Source of the DNA: Allorhizobium pseudoryzae
GTDB lineage: Bacteria > Pseudomonadota > Alphaproteobacteria > Rhizobiales > Rhizobiaceae
Assembly (NCBI RefSeq): GCF_011046245.1
Contig: NZ_CP049241.1
Location: 1,876,001-1,940,000 of the forward strand
DNA: 64,000 nucleotides
Reading direction: 5' to 3'
Shown: positions 35,710-44,581 of the stretch, piece after piece
How positions within the stretch are numbered: position 1 is the first letter of the stretch
How the letters are laid out: each line of letters starts with the position of its first letter
Notes under the pieces: generated by a model
Databases searched by the model: none
Seen by the model: only the letters and a program-made list of their open reading frames with translations
Told to the model about the DNA's origin: nothing
Position numbers and translations under genes: made by a program

Positions 35710-36405
35710 ATGCGTGATTTAGCGACTTTCAAGGGCTGCCCGCCGCCGGCACCCGTGCGGCTGGAAGGCCAGTATGTGATCCTGGAGCCCTATGAGCGCG
35801 CCGTGCATATCCAGACGCTCTGGGAGGCACTTGGCGGCGAGGAGGGCATCAACGATCTCATCCACTTCTTTCCGAACCCCATCTACAAGGCGAAGGAAGA
35901 ATTTGCCGACTGGCTGGAGGGGATGAACCGGGATGGCCGCCTCATCACGCTCGTCTTCCGAGACAAGGAGGACGGCGAGGTCGTCGGCATGGCAAGCTAC
36001 ATGCGACCGGACCCTGCCAACGGTGTCATTGAGGTGGGTTCCGTCGCGCATGGGCCGGCGATGAAGCGCTCGCCGCTTTCCACCGAAGTGCATTACCTGA
36101 TGGCGCGCCACGTCTTCAAGGATCTCGGCTACCGTCGTTACGAGTGGAAGTGCCACAACGAGAACGAGCCGAGCAAGGCGAGTGCCGCGCGCTACGGCTT
36201 CACCTTCGAAGGCGTGTTCCGCCAGCATATGGTCTCCAAGGGCGCGAACCGGGATACCGCCTGGTTCTCGATGATCGACGGCGAGTGGCCGCTGTTGTCG
36301 AAGGCCTTTGAAGCCTGGCTTGCGCCGGAGAACTTTGACGATCACGGCCACCAGAAGCGCCGGCTGGAAGAGATCCGTGCCGAACTCAGGGAAGGTTGCG
36401 CATGA
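35710..36405 (+). CDS. GNAT family acetyltransferase (RimJ/RimL-like)
   Basis: A 231-aa N-acetyltransferase. The GNAT fold is seen from VRLEGQYVILEPYERAVH onward; the acetyl-CoA-binding region lies around residues 120-150 and the segment KCHNENEPSKASAARYGF is typical of the RimL subgroup, where the C-terminal strand carries Asn/Lys residues. The ATG at 35710 follows GGGGGAA. The substrate is unknown; it could be a small molecule or a protein N-terminus. It overlaps the next gene by four bases (ATGA). Confidence 0.85.
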   Translation: MRDLATFKGCPPPAPVRLEGQYVILEPYERAVHIQTLWEALGGEEGINDLIHFFPNPIYKAKEEFADWLEGMNRDGRLITLVFRDKEDGEVVGMASYMRPDPANGVIEVGSVAHGPAMKRSPLSTEVHYLMARHVFKDLGYRRYEWKCHNENEPSKASAARYGFTFEGVFRQHMVSKGANRDTAWFSMIDGEWPLLSKAFEAWLAPENFDDHGHQKRRLEEIRAELREGCA

Positions 36406-36608
36406 CCAACGGCTCAAGCCGCTCGGCCGCCATCGCTGCGGCCGTCATCATGGGCGGCTTCATGCTGCTGTTCTTCGTGATGCCCAGCATCATGATCTGG
36501 CTCGGCAATATCTCGCCCTGGATTGCCGGTCTGTTCGGGCTGGCCGCGGTCTTGTCCTTCTTCCTGGTCTTCTGGCTGAGAGCCCGCCACCAGCGGCGCA
36601 AGGGCTGA
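36402..36608 (+). CDS. small two-helix membrane protein
   Basis: A 68-aa protein with two hydrophobic segments (about residues 10-30 and 36-57) and a basic C-terminus (RARHQRRKG). The start lies in an ATGA overlap with the upstream acetyltransferase stop, indicating translational coupling. I do not recognise a family. It ends two bases before the convergent nickel transporter gene. Confidence 0.7.
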   Translation: MTNGSSRSAAIAAAVIMGGFMLLFFVMPSIMIWLGNISPWIAGLFGLAAVLSFFLVFWLRARHQRRKG

Positions 36609-36610
36609 GC

Positions 36611-37660
36611 CTACCAGAGCGTCTGCAGGTTGCCGCTCTGCAGGGAGGCGCCCAGCAGGGCAAGTCCGACCAGCAGGATGAAGAGGGCGCCTAAGAGTTC
36701 GATCGCCGTCGTCAGCCGCGAGGCGAACTTTGACCTCGGACCGGCAAGCCTGACTGCGACATCCTTGGCGGTGACGGCCAGGATGGCGAGGATCGACACG
36801 GTGATGGCGGTGCCGAGCGACATGGCAAGCACCGAGAGCCCGCCGGCCAGATAAAGTCCGTTCAGGATCGAAAAGCTCATCACCAGGATGGCGCCGGAGC
36901 AGGGGCGCAGGCCGACCGCGATGATCGCCGACCAGGCCTCCCGGACGCTGAAATCCTTCGACTTGAGCGTCGACGGGTCCGGAATGTGCAATTCGCCGCA
37001 ATCGGCGCAGTAGCTGCCGGGTGCGAGATCGTTGTGATTGTGGTCCACCTCGATCGCCTGGAAACGCAGGCCCGTCGGCCCGGCGCCGGGTGCTGCATTG
37101 GCGAACACAGGAAGCGAGGAGAAACGCGGGCGGATCTCATAGAGCTTGCGGCCAAGCAGCCAGGCGCCGAAGAGCGCGACGAGACCGAAGCTCGCGATTT
37201 CCATCGCCCAGGTGGCACGGGTCATGGTGATGCCCGAGCCGCGCAGGATGTAGAAGGCGGCGGCGACCAGCAGGATCGCCATCGCACCCTGCACCAGCGC
37301 GGAGAGAAGAGAGATCACGATGCCGCGCTTCAGCGCCGTCTCGTTGGCAATCATGTAGGATGAGATGACCGCCTTGCCGTGGCCGGGACCTGCAGCGTGG
37401 AAGACGCCATAGGCAAAAGACAGCCAGACCAGAGTATTGAGCGCGGAGGGGTCCTGCCGCATGGCGCGCAGCGCCGCCGTCAGGGAGCGGTAGAAGGACT
37501 GCTGGTAGGCGTTGATCCAACTGAGGAAGGGCCCGAGGAAACCGGACGTATCGAAGGAGGGCTCGGCAGCACCCACGCCAAGCGGCGACTGGGCATGGGC
37601 CGCGGCGGCCACAGCAAGCGTTGCCAGAAGGCCGAGGGTGAGGGTGCGGCGGTTCAGCAT
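36611..37660 (-). CDS. NicO family nickel/cobalt transporter
   Basis: A 349-aa membrane protein of the RcnA/NicO type. A signal-like N-terminus (cleavage after AHA) is followed by about six hydrophobic helices. The family signature HAAGPGHGKAV lies near residue 87 in the first core helix, and a His/Asp-containing loop (DHNHND, then CADCGELHIPD) near residues 205-225 could bind metal. It overlaps the upstream DUF1007 gene by 7 bases. Such pairs are linked to nickel, cobalt or zinc transport; direction of transport cannot be told. Confidence 0.85.
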   Translation of the reverse strand: MLNRRTLTLGLLATLAVAAAAHAQSPLGVGAAEPSFDTSGFLGPFLSWINAYQQSFYRSLTAALRAMRQDPSALNTLVWLSFAYGVFHAAGPGHGKAVISSYMIANETALKRGIVISLLSALVQGAMAILLVAAAFYILRGSGITMTRATWAMEIASFGLVALFGAWLLGRKLYEIRPRFSSLPVFANAAPGAGPTGLRFQAIEVDHNHNDLAPGSYCADCGELHIPDPSTLKSKDFSVREAWSAIIAVGLRPCSGAILVMSFSILNGLYLAGGLSVLAMSLGTAITVSILAILAVTAKDVAVRLAGPRSKFASRLTTAIELLGALFILLVGLALLGASLQSGNLQTLW

Positions 37661-38295
37661 GTCACCTCAAGGCGCGTCGCGAACAGCTTGGTCATGTCCG
37701 TTCCCGTCGGATCATTGAAAAAGGCATCGGTGAGCGTGTTCTTGTTCTGCGAAATCACCTCATCGGGATCCGGCCGCACCACCTTGTGCTTGCAGGCGGC
37801 AATTGCCTTGCCCTCCGGCACCAGATCAGTGTCGGTCGGGAAATCGATCGCGGTATAGAGCGACGGATCGTAGATGCCGAAGGTGAGCCTGCCCTTCAGA
37901 TGCAGCGGCTTTTCCGGTTTGACGGCGAAGAAGGCGAGGATCTGCTGGTCCTGGTAGCTCACGTGGATCACGTCCGGCTTGGCAATCGGGATCGTCTTGC
38001 CGTCCTGGGTGATCGTCGTGAAATAGTGAAAATCGGCAAGCGAGGTGCGCATGGTCTCGCCGAGTTCCGCCAGTTCGTGTTCGTCGAGCTTCAGATCGGT
38101 GTTCTTGTCGAAATCCAGAAGCACACTGGAGGAAAACATCTCGTCGAAGCGCCAGACATTGCGCAGTTCGGTCACGTTTCCATGGTCGTCGGAGAGCACT
38201 TCCAGCCGTGCATCGACGAAAATATGCGGATGGGCCAGCGCCGGCAGAGGCGCGAGGCCGAGAAGGGCTGCAAGCAGCCATGGTTTCATGCGCAT
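37654..38295 (-). CDS. DUF1007 secreted protein partner of the NicO transporter
   Basis: A 213-aa protein with signal peptide (MKPWLLAALLGLAPLPALA) and a mature N-terminus beginning HPHIFVDARLEV, which is the hallmark of DUF1007 and could coordinate metal through its two His. AGGA lies 7 bases before the ATG at 38295; a second ATG at 38289 is possible. It is transcribed first, and its stop overlaps the start of the NicO transporter. DUF1007 and NicO proteins co-occur in metal uptake or efflux loci. Confidence 0.85.
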   Translation of the reverse strand: MRMKPWLLAALLGLAPLPALAHPHIFVDARLEVLSDDHGNVTELRNVWRFDEMFSSSVLLDFDKNTDLKLDEHELAELGETMRTSLADFHYFTTITQDGKTIPIAKPDVIHVSYQDQQILAFFAVKPEKPLHLKGRLTFGIYDPSLYTAIDFPTDTDLVPEGKAIAACKHKVVRPDPDEVISQNKNTLTDAFFNDPTGTDMTKLFATRLEVTC

Positions 38296-38371
38296 CGGCG
38301 AATCCTGACCCCGTTCTTGCCCCGGTCTGTCCTGAAAATGGGACGGAAATTCGACCTCGGTCAATCTCTCC

Positions 38372-39280
38372 TCACTCCGATGGCGGCGGTGTGCGGCGAA
38401 ACCAGCTGGACAGGAAGTCGACAAACACGCGGACCTTGGCCGGAAGATAGCGCCGATGCGGGTAGACCGCATAGATGCCGCGATCCTTGATGATGTAGTC
38501 GTCGAAGAGGGTCACCAGTTCGCCCGAGCGGATGAAGGGCAGGGCGAGAAAATCCGGTACCATAGCAACGCCCAGCCCGGCGCGCGAGGCTCTGAGCGTC
38601 GCCTGCGGCGTATTGACTTCGATCGGTCCGGTGACCGGCACGCTGATCAGTCCTCCGCCGTCGCCGTCCTGGAAGCGCAGGTTGTTGTGGGACCGCAGGT
38701 TGGTGTCGATGATGACGGGTTTGCCGGCGAGATCCTGCGGGTGGGAGAGGGGCGCGTACTGCGCCACATAATCCGGTGTCGCGCAGGCATAGACGCGAAA
38801 GTCGCAGAGCTTGCGGGCGATCATGCCCGAATCTTCAAGCTTGGTGATTCGGATCGCGAGGTCGAAACCCTCCTCGATCAGGTCGACAAACCGGTCTTCG
38901 GCGACGATGTCGAGCGAAACATCCGGATGGGCCTTGGCAAAATCGATCAGCGACTGGCCGACCTCGGCATCGATGAAGGTGCGTGGCACGGAAACCCGGA
39001 GGCGGCCTTTCAGTTCGGCGTTGTTCTCGCGCACCAGATCGGCGAGGTTGTCGATCTCCTTCAGGATGTCAGACGCGGTCCGAAAATAGGTATGTCCCGC
39101 TTCCGTCAGGGAAAATTGCCGCGTGGTGCGGTTCAAAAGCAGGGCGCCGAGATCATCTTCCAGCTCCCGGACATATTTCGACAGAAGCGCCTTGGAGCGT
39201 CCCGTGCGCCTTGCCGCGGCCGAAAACCCCTCGGCTTCCACCACGTCGATAAAGGCACGCATGCGCGTCAAAGTATCCAC
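38372..39280 (-). CDS. LysR family transcriptional regulator
   Basis: A 302-aa LysR regulator. The winged helix-turn-helix reads FIDVVEAEGFSAAARRTGRSKALLSKYVRELE (split here as the helix region, residues about 9-40), followed by the LysR_substrate domain. A GTG at 39280 gives the family N-terminus VDTLTRMRAFI and a plausible GGGA 8 bases upstream; an in-frame ATG at 39361 would add a long unrelated leader. It is divergent from the ornithine/lysine decarboxylase gene, but the 540-base gap makes a direct link only a possibility. The effector is unknown. Confidence 0.86.
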   Translation of the reverse strand: MDTLTRMRAFIDVVEAEGFSAAARRTGRSKALLSKYVRELEDDLGALLLNRTTRQFSLTEAGHTYFRTASDILKEIDNLADLVRENNAELKGRLRVSVPRTFIDAEVGQSLIDFAKAHPDVSLDIVAEDRFVDLIEEGFDLAIRITKLEDSGMIARKLCDFRVYACATPDYVAQYAPLSHPQDLAGKPVIIDTNLRSHNNLRFQDGDGGGLISVPVTGPIEVNTPQATLRASRAGLGVAMVPDFLALPFIRSGELVTLFDDYIIKDRGIYAVYPHRRYLPAKVRVFVDFLSSWFRRTPPPSE

Positions 39281-39361
39281 CGGAAAGTCCCTTTTCTGGT
39301 TGCCGTTCCTAGGTGGAGGCTTGCCGGCGGATGCGCAATCCAAAATTTGCGGTTCATCCAA

Positions 39362-39820
39362 AAAAACGCTTGATTATGACGGGCGGAAACCCTATCTCCC
39401 GCTTGCCCAAAGTCGCACGTGCCTGTGGGTGTCCGCCGACCCTCGAATTGGGATCTTATCCCTAAGGTGAGGTTATCGGTAAGGTACCTGGAATTAACCC
39501 CTCCAGTCGCTATTCCGGCCAACCGGGAAATGCGAGGACATCTTGAAGCAACGACGGTGCGGGCCTTTCTGGTCTCTGCAGGCTTTCCATCAGCTTGCAA
39601 TACTGAAGAGGCACACCATCATTGCCGGAAGTGCGGTTGGGTAAATCCCTCCAATCCATGGCAGACAAAGCCGGATCAATGCTCTTGGCAGGGCGTTGAC
39701 CCATACTATGCGCTCTCAGGCGTGATCGTCGCTCCGGGATTTCCACCGGCCGGGCAACGACCACCTGTCGACGCGCCTTTGTCCTCCGGTCCGCCGGAAT
39801 ACGCTAGAGGGATTGAACCA
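39362..39820 (+). ncRNA. putative speF-type leader RNA
   Basis: About 460 bases without a convincing gene between the LysR gene and the decarboxylase. An alphaproteobacterial RNA element called speF is known upstream of ornithine decarboxylase genes. The sequence has many short self-complementary segments (for instance GGGA-TCTTA-TCCC at about 39449) as expected of such a leader. I identify it from gene context rather than by matching a covariance model. Confidence 0.5.
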
Positions 39821-40954
39821 ATGACCACTGCTCGTATCCTTGACTTCCTCCGCACCGAGCGCCCCGAAGGCCCTTGCCTGGTCGTGGACCTCGACGTCGT
39901 GCGCGGCAACTACAACGCCTTCCGTCACGCCCTGCCGGACAGCGCGATCTACTATGCCGTGAAGGCAAATCCGGAGCCGGAAATCCTCAAGCTGCTCGCC
40001 TCGCTGGGCTCGAGCTTCGATTGCGCTTCCGTCGCCGAAATCCAGATGGCGCTTGCCGCCGGTGCGACCGCTGACCGTATCTCCTTCGGCAACACGATCA
40101 AGAAGGAGCGCGATGTTGCGCGTGCCTTCGAACTCGGTGTTCGCCTGTTTGCCGTCGATAGTCACGAGGAAGTCGAAAAGGTTGCCCGTGCAGCTCCCGG
40201 CGCCCGCGTGTTCTGCCGCGTGCTGACCGATGGCGAAGGCGCCGAATGGCCGCTGTCGCGCAAGTTCGGCTGCGTGCCGCAGATGGCCGTCGATGTTCTG
40301 GTCTACGCCCATCAGCTGGGTCTCGAATCCTACGGCGTCTCGTTCCATGTCGGCTCGCAGATGACCAAGGTCGATGCCTGGGATTCGGCTCTTGCCGATG
40401 CCAAGCGCGTCTTCGCACAGCTCGCCAAGCAGGGCATCGTCCTGCAGATGGTGAACATGGGCGGCGGCTTCCCGACCAAGTACCTGCGCGACATTCCGTC
40501 TGCCGAAGAATATGGCCAGGCCATCTTTGCGGCGCTTCGCAAGCATTTCGGCAACAACCTGCCGAAGACGATCATCGAGCCGGGTCGCGGCATGGTCGGC
40601 AATGCGGGTGTCATCAAGGCGGAAGTCGTTCTGGTGTCGAAGAAGTCTGACAATGACGAACACCGCTGGGTCTTCCTCGACATCGGCAAGTTCGGCGGTC
40701 TGGCCGAAACCATGGACGAGGCCATTCGCTACCCGATCCGCACCCCGCGCGACGGCGATGCGATGCAGCCCTGCGTGATCGCCGGTCCGACCTGCGATTC
40801 GGCAGACGTTCTGTATGAGAAGAACATGTACCCGCTGCCGATCACGCTGACGGTGGGCGACGAGGTTCTGATCGAAGGCACCGGCGCCTACACGACGACC
40901 TACTCGGCCGTCGCCTTCAACGGCTTCGACCCGCTGAAGGCCTACGTAATCTGA
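39821..40954 (+). CDS. speF: ornithine/lysine decarboxylase (fold III, PLP)
   Basis: A 377-aa eukaryotic-type (alanine racemase fold) decarboxylase that makes putrescine from ornithine or cadaverine from lysine. The PLP Lys is in YYAVKANP near residue 48. The active-site Cys lies in GPTCDSADVLYEK near residue 325, and EGTGAYTTTYSAVAFNGF is the family C-terminal signature. The ATG at 39821 follows AGAGGGA and gives the normal N-terminus. A GNAT enzyme lies 90 bases downstream, which is the arrangement seen in other rhizobia. Dual lysine/ornithine use is possible. Confidence 0.92.
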   Translation: MTTARILDFLRTERPEGPCLVVDLDVVRGNYNAFRHALPDSAIYYAVKANPEPEILKLLASLGSSFDCASVAEIQMALAAGATADRISFGNTIKKERDVARAFELGVRLFAVDSHEEVEKVARAAPGARVFCRVLTDGEGAEWPLSRKFGCVPQMAVDVLVYAHQLGLESYGVSFHVGSQMTKVDAWDSALADAKRVFAQLAKQGIVLQMVNMGGGFPTKYLRDIPSAEEYGQAIFAALRKHFGNNLPKTIIEPGRGMVGNAGVIKAEVVLVSKKSDNDEHRWVFLDIGKFGGLAETMDEAIRYPIRTPRDGDAMQPCVIAGPTCDSADVLYEKNMYPLPITLTVGDEVLIEGTGAYTTTYSAVAFNGFDPLKAYVI

Positions 40955-41044
40955 CGAACGGACGGTTCCGGTTGTAAGGCCGGAGCCGCACTTCACCCTT
41001 TTTTTCTCGTGCCGCTTGAACGGTTTTGAGCTTCGGAGGCCAAG

Positions 41045-41635
41045 ATGGCCGCTGTTCTTGACGCTGTGCGCGCTTTGTTTGCGCCGAACACCTTTACCAT
41101 TGCCCACGAAACGCCGGCCGATGTGGTCGCGCGTGAGGCACTGCTCGATCGCGCCATGGGCCGCGATCGCCGCAAGAAGTCATCCGAAAAGATCCGCCGC
41201 GGCCGTGTGCCGGCGGAAGGGCTGGCGCTGGTTGCGCGCGATCCGGCCGGCCACGTGATCGGCACGGTCCGTCTGTGGAACGTCGAAGCCGGCGTCTCCG
41301 CTTCCGGCGTGCCGGTGGATGCGCTGCTGCTCGGACCGCTGGCGGTCGATTCAGCCTATGAAGGCAAGGGAATCGGCTCGGCGCTGATGCGGGCGGCGAT
41401 TGCCGAAGCGCACCAGCGTGGCCACGGCGCCATCCTGCTCGTCGGTGACGCGCCCTATTACGAGCGCTTCGGCTTCTTCGCCGAAAAGGCGCAGCACCTG
41501 GTGATGCCGGGTCCGTTTGCCCGTGACCGCTTCCTCGGCCTCGAACTGAAGCCCGGCTGGCTCTCCGGCGCTGCCGGCATGCTGGTGGCAAGCGGGCGCA
41601 AGCTCTCACGCCCGACGCTTCGCCGGGCCGCCTGA
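41045..41635 (+). CDS. GNAT family N-acetyltransferase
   Basis: A 196-aa acetyltransferase with the acetyl-CoA-binding motif A visible in DSAYEGKGIGSALMRAAI near residue 101-118 and the C-terminal motif B region DAPYYERFGFFAEKA. It resembles the YhbS-like group. CGGAGG lies 6 bases before the ATG. Its position just after an ornithine decarboxylase suggests a polyamine-related substrate, but that is inference only. Confidence 0.88.
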   Translation: MAAVLDAVRALFAPNTFTIAHETPADVVAREALLDRAMGRDRRKKSSEKIRRGRVPAEGLALVARDPAGHVIGTVRLWNVEAGVSASGVPVDALLLGPLAVDSAYEGKGIGSALMRAAIAEAHQRGHGAILLVGDAPYYERFGFFAEKAQHLVMPGPFARDRFLGLELKPGWLSGAAGMLVASGRKLSRPTLRRAA

Positions 41636-41663
41636 TACGCTTTCATCGACCTCTCCAGTCGTC

Positions 41664-41698
41664 GCCCTCCTTCCGCATCCACGCGGGGGAGGGTTTTT
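41664..41698 (+). terminator. terminator after the decarboxylase/GNAT pair
   Basis: Stem CCCTCC (41665-41670) against GGAGGG (41688-41693) with an inner CCGC/GCGG pairing, followed by TTTTTATT. Confidence 0.82.
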
Positions 41699-41788
41699 AT
41701 TAAGTCATTGCTGAAGTGTGGCTTTTCTGCACTCTGCCGACGCAAATTGCACGCGGAGCTTGCCCGGGCTGACCAACGTCAAACGGGT

Positions 41789-41802
41789 TTGATCGAGATC
41801 AA
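41789..41802. promoter_or_regulatory. FNR/FixK-type box upstream of ompW
   Basis: TTGATCGAGATCAA is an exact match to the TTGAT-N4-ATCAA consensus of FNR/FnrN/FixK proteins. It lies 67 bases before the ompW-like start. OmpW is under FNR control in enterobacteria, which supports the reading. Confidence 0.78.
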
Positions 41803-41869
41803 CTGCCTCTGCCGCCTCGATGGTACTCCTTCGGACATCAATTGCTGACGATGTTTCAAGGAGAGTGAC

Positions 41870-42562
41870 ATGATCAAGAACGGGCCAGCTTTCGCCGCCA
41901 TCCTGGGTGCGGCTTCGGTCCTTCTTTCGGGGGCTGTTCAGGCTGCCGATCTGACGCCGGTTGCACCGGCTCCAGCTGCCGAAGAAGCGGTGGCCGCGGC
42001 CAAGAGCCCGTGGCAGATCCGCGTGCGTGCGCTGGGCGTGATCCCGAACGATGAGGGTTCGGTCAACGGCGTTGCGGGTTCCGACCTGCAGTATTCGAAC
42101 TCCGTGACCCCGGAACTCGATATCTCCTATTACTTCACCGACAACATCGCTGCCGAACTCATCCTCGGCACGACCAGTTCGAAGATTTCCGGCGCCGGCT
42201 CTCTGGCAGGCGTCGAGGTGGGCAAGACCTGGATCCTGCCGCCGACGCTGACGCTGCAGTATCACTTCACCGATTTCGGCGCCTTCAAGCCCTATGTCGG
42301 CGCGGGCATCAACTACACCTTCTTCTACAACGAATCGGAGAAGGCCGGCTTCAGCAACCTGAAGGTCGACCACCATGTGGGTGCGGCTCTGCAGGTGGGC
42401 TTCGATTACATGATCGACCAGCACTGGGGCTTCAACTTCGACGTCAAGAAGCTCTTCCTGGAAACCGACTGGAGCGCCACCCATTCGACGCTCGGCCCGC
42501 TCTCCGGCAAGGCCAAGCTTGATCCTTGGCTGGTCGGCGCCGGTGTGACCTACCGCTTCTAA
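41870..42562 (+). CDS. ompW: OmpW family outer membrane protein
   Basis: A 230-aa protein with signal peptide (cleaved after QAA region, near residue 25) and an eight-strand beta-barrel pattern of alternating hydrophobic residues, ending in a terminal Phe (GVTYRF), which is the outer-membrane assembly signal. PELDISYYFTDNIAAELILG and the FKPYVGAGINYTFF segment are typical of OmpW. AAGGAGAG precedes the ATG. OmpW forms a narrow channel for small hydrophobic molecules and responds to oxygen and iron in other bacteria. Confidence 0.92.
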   Translation: MIKNGPAFAAILGAASVLLSGAVQAADLTPVAPAPAAEEAVAAAKSPWQIRVRALGVIPNDEGSVNGVAGSDLQYSNSVTPELDISYYFTDNIAAELILGTTSSKISGAGSLAGVEVGKTWILPPTLTLQYHFTDFGAFKPYVGAGINYTFFYNESEKAGFSNLKVDHHVGAALQVGFDYMIDQHWGFNFDVKKLFLETDWSATHSTLGPLSGKAKLDPWLVGAGVTYRF

Positions 42563-42645
42563 GAGGCTTGCACATACCTCTTCGAGGAATCGTCCGGATG
42601 GGGGCATCCGGCACCGTGGCAGGTTTCTTCGAATGAGGAGAAGAG

Positions 42646-42683
42646 ACGGGGATCAGCGCCTCGACCGCGCTGGTCCCCGTTTC
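42646..42683 (+). terminator. terminator of ompW
   Basis: 14-pair stem (ACGGGGATCAGCGC against GCGCTGGTCCCCGT, one G-U) with a 7-base loop, followed by a short T run. Confidence 0.82.
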
Positions 42684-42767
42684 CTATTGGCGGCACCATC
42701 TGTCACAAGGGCGTGACCTTGCGCTCGAAGGTGTGGTGTCGCGCACAGACGACTCTATCTTGCAGGC

Positions 42768-43817
42768 ATGCTGACACGCCGGACCTTTGCCCTTTGCCTG
42801 CCGATCACCCTTGCCGCGCTTTCCGTGCGGGCTCAAGGCGCTGCCGATGCGGCATCACCGAGCGCAGAGGCCGGCGCTCTTCCACCGTCCGGTTCCGCGC
42901 CGTCCCTTCCGGAGATCCTGGAGCGCGGCGAACGCCTGCCGCCGCTCAAAGCCGTCATCGTTTCGCAAGACGGCGCGCAACTCGCCGAGCGCGGTTATCA
43001 TGGCTACGCAGCGACGGACTCCACCAACATCAAGTCGGCGTCGAAATCGATCGTCTCGGCCATGGTCGGGATTGCGATCGACAAGGGGCTGCTCGATGGC
43101 GTGGATCAGCCGATCGCACCGCTGTTGATATCCGACCTGCCGGAAAACCCCGATCCGCGGCTCGCCCGCATCACCATTGGCCAGTTGTTGTCGATGCAAT
43201 CCGGCCTCGGGCCGAGCTACGCGCGGATGATCGCCAGCCGCAACTGGGTGCGCTTCACGCTGGCCGATGATTTCGTCGAGGACCCGGGTGGCGACATGGT
43301 CTATTCCACCGCCTCGACCCATCTTCTCTCCGCCATCCTCGCGAAAGTCGGCGGAAAACCGACGCTGGAACTGGCGCAAGACTGGTTCGATCCGCTCGAT
43401 GGATTTCGCATCGGCTCCTGGTCACGCGACCGGCAGGGCATCCATATCGGCGGCAACCAGATGGCCATGACCACGCGTTCCCTGCATGCCTTCGGAGAAC
43501 TGTACCGGCGCGGCGGCCGCACGGAAGATGGCGTGCAGGTGGTGCCGGAGGCGTGGGTCAAGACCTCCTGGGAACAGCGGACCACCTCCCGCTATTCCGG
43601 CGATGGCTACGGTTACTGCTGGTTCCTGAAAGAGATCGGCGGCGAGGACGTGCGCTTCGCCTGGGGGTATGGCGGACAGATGCTCTACATCGTGCCGCGC
43701 CTGGCACTCACCGTCACCATGACCTCCGAATCCGATTCGCCCTCGGCCGCCAACGGCTACCGCGACCGGCTGCACGCGCTGCTGGCGGATATTGTTGGGG
43801 CTGTGCGAACGACCTAA
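42768..43817 (+). CDS. class C beta-lactamase-like serine hydrolase
   Basis: A 349-aa protein with a signal peptide and the penicillin-binding fold of class C beta-lactamases and esterases. The nucleophile motif SxxK is seen as SASK near residue 91 and the tyrosine motif as YST near residue 180. The third (KTG-like) box is not obvious; WGYGGQML near residue 303 sits at its place. Related proteins include 6-aminohexanoate hydrolases, D-aminopeptidases and esterases, so it need not be a lactamase. A downstream SDR gene is 17 bases away, suggesting co-transcription. Confidence 0.82.
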   Translation: MLTRRTFALCLPITLAALSVRAQGAADAASPSAEAGALPPSGSAPSLPEILERGERLPPLKAVIVSQDGAQLAERGYHGYAATDSTNIKSASKSIVSAMVGIAIDKGLLDGVDQPIAPLLISDLPENPDPRLARITIGQLLSMQSGLGPSYARMIASRNWVRFTLADDFVEDPGGDMVYSTASTHLLSAILAKVGGKPTLELAQDWFDPLDGFRIGSWSRDRQGIHIGGNQMAMTTRSLHAFGELYRRGGRTEDGVQVVPEAWVKTSWEQRTTSRYSGDGYGYCWFLKEIGGEDVRFAWGYGGQMLYIVPRLALTVTMTSESDSPSAANGYRDRLHALLADIVGAVRTT

Positions 43818-43834
43818 CGAGAGTGGACAGAACG

Positions 43835-44551
43835 ATGCGCGATCCTATCTCTTTCGACATGAAACATGCGATCATTACAGGCGGTGCCGGCCTCATCGGC
43901 ACGGGGATCTGCCGGGCCTTGCTGGACGCCGGCTGGCGGGTGGCGTCCTTCGACATGAAGGATACGGATGAGGATCTGCAGGCCGCCGGCGTGCGGCACA
44001 TCTTCTGCGATGTCGGCGACGAAGCCTCGGTTGCCGGAGCGTTTGCCGAACTCGGCTGGGACAGCCTCGATCTGCTGGTCAACAATGCCGGCGTGGCGGG
44101 GCCGGTCAATGGCCCGATCCAGGATCTCTCGCTCGAGGACTGGCGGCGTGTGACCGACAGCCATCTGACCGCCGCCTTCCTGATGACGCGGTCCGCTGTG
44201 CCGCTGATGGGGGAGGGGACAAACATCATCAACATGGCCTCCACGCGCGCCTTTATGTCGGAGCCGCAGACGGAGGCCTATGCGGCGTCCAAGGGCGGGC
44301 TTGTGGCGCTGACGCATGCGCTGGCCGTCAGCCTTGGGCCGAAGATCCGCGTCAATGCCATTGCGCCCGGCTGGATATCCGGTGACGCGGAGCTTCGGAC
44401 AGAGGATCACGCGCAGCATCCCGTGGGTCGGGTCGGGCACCCGCAGGATGTTGCCGAGGCGGTGCTGTATCTGACCGGCGCCGGCTTCATGACCGGACAG
44501 GTTCTAATGCTGGATGGTGGCATGACAAGGAAGATGATCTACGCGGAATAG
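43835..44551 (+). CDS. short-chain dehydrogenase/reductase
   Basis: A 238-aa SDR. The cofactor loop TGGAGLIGTGI lies near residue 13-23, NNAGVAG near residue 85, and the catalytic Tyr/Lys pair YAASK near residue 150 with Ser in MASTRAF before it. The C-terminal AIAPGWIS is typical. The ATG at 43835 is preceded by GAGAGTGGA. It lies 17 bases after the serine hydrolase; the substrate is unknown. Confidence 0.9.
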   Translation: MRDPISFDMKHAIITGGAGLIGTGICRALLDAGWRVASFDMKDTDEDLQAAGVRHIFCDVGDEASVAGAFAELGWDSLDLLVNNAGVAGPVNGPIQDLSLEDWRRVTDSHLTAAFLMTRSAVPLMGEGTNIINMASTRAFMSEPQTEAYAASKGGLVALTHALAVSLGPKIRVNAIAPGWISGDAELRTEDHAQHPVGRVGHPQDVAEAVLYLTGAGFMTGQVLMLDGGMTRKMIYAE

Positions 44552-44559
44552 GTGCGTCT

Positions 44560-44576
44560 GAGGGGCTTTGCCCCTC
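44560..44576 (+). terminator. short hairpin after the SDR gene
   Basis: GAGGGGC-TTT-GCCCCTC, 8 bases after the stop. There is no clear T run, so termination is not certain; it may be part of the repeat that follows. Confidence 0.4.
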
Positions 44577-44581
44577 TGGGC

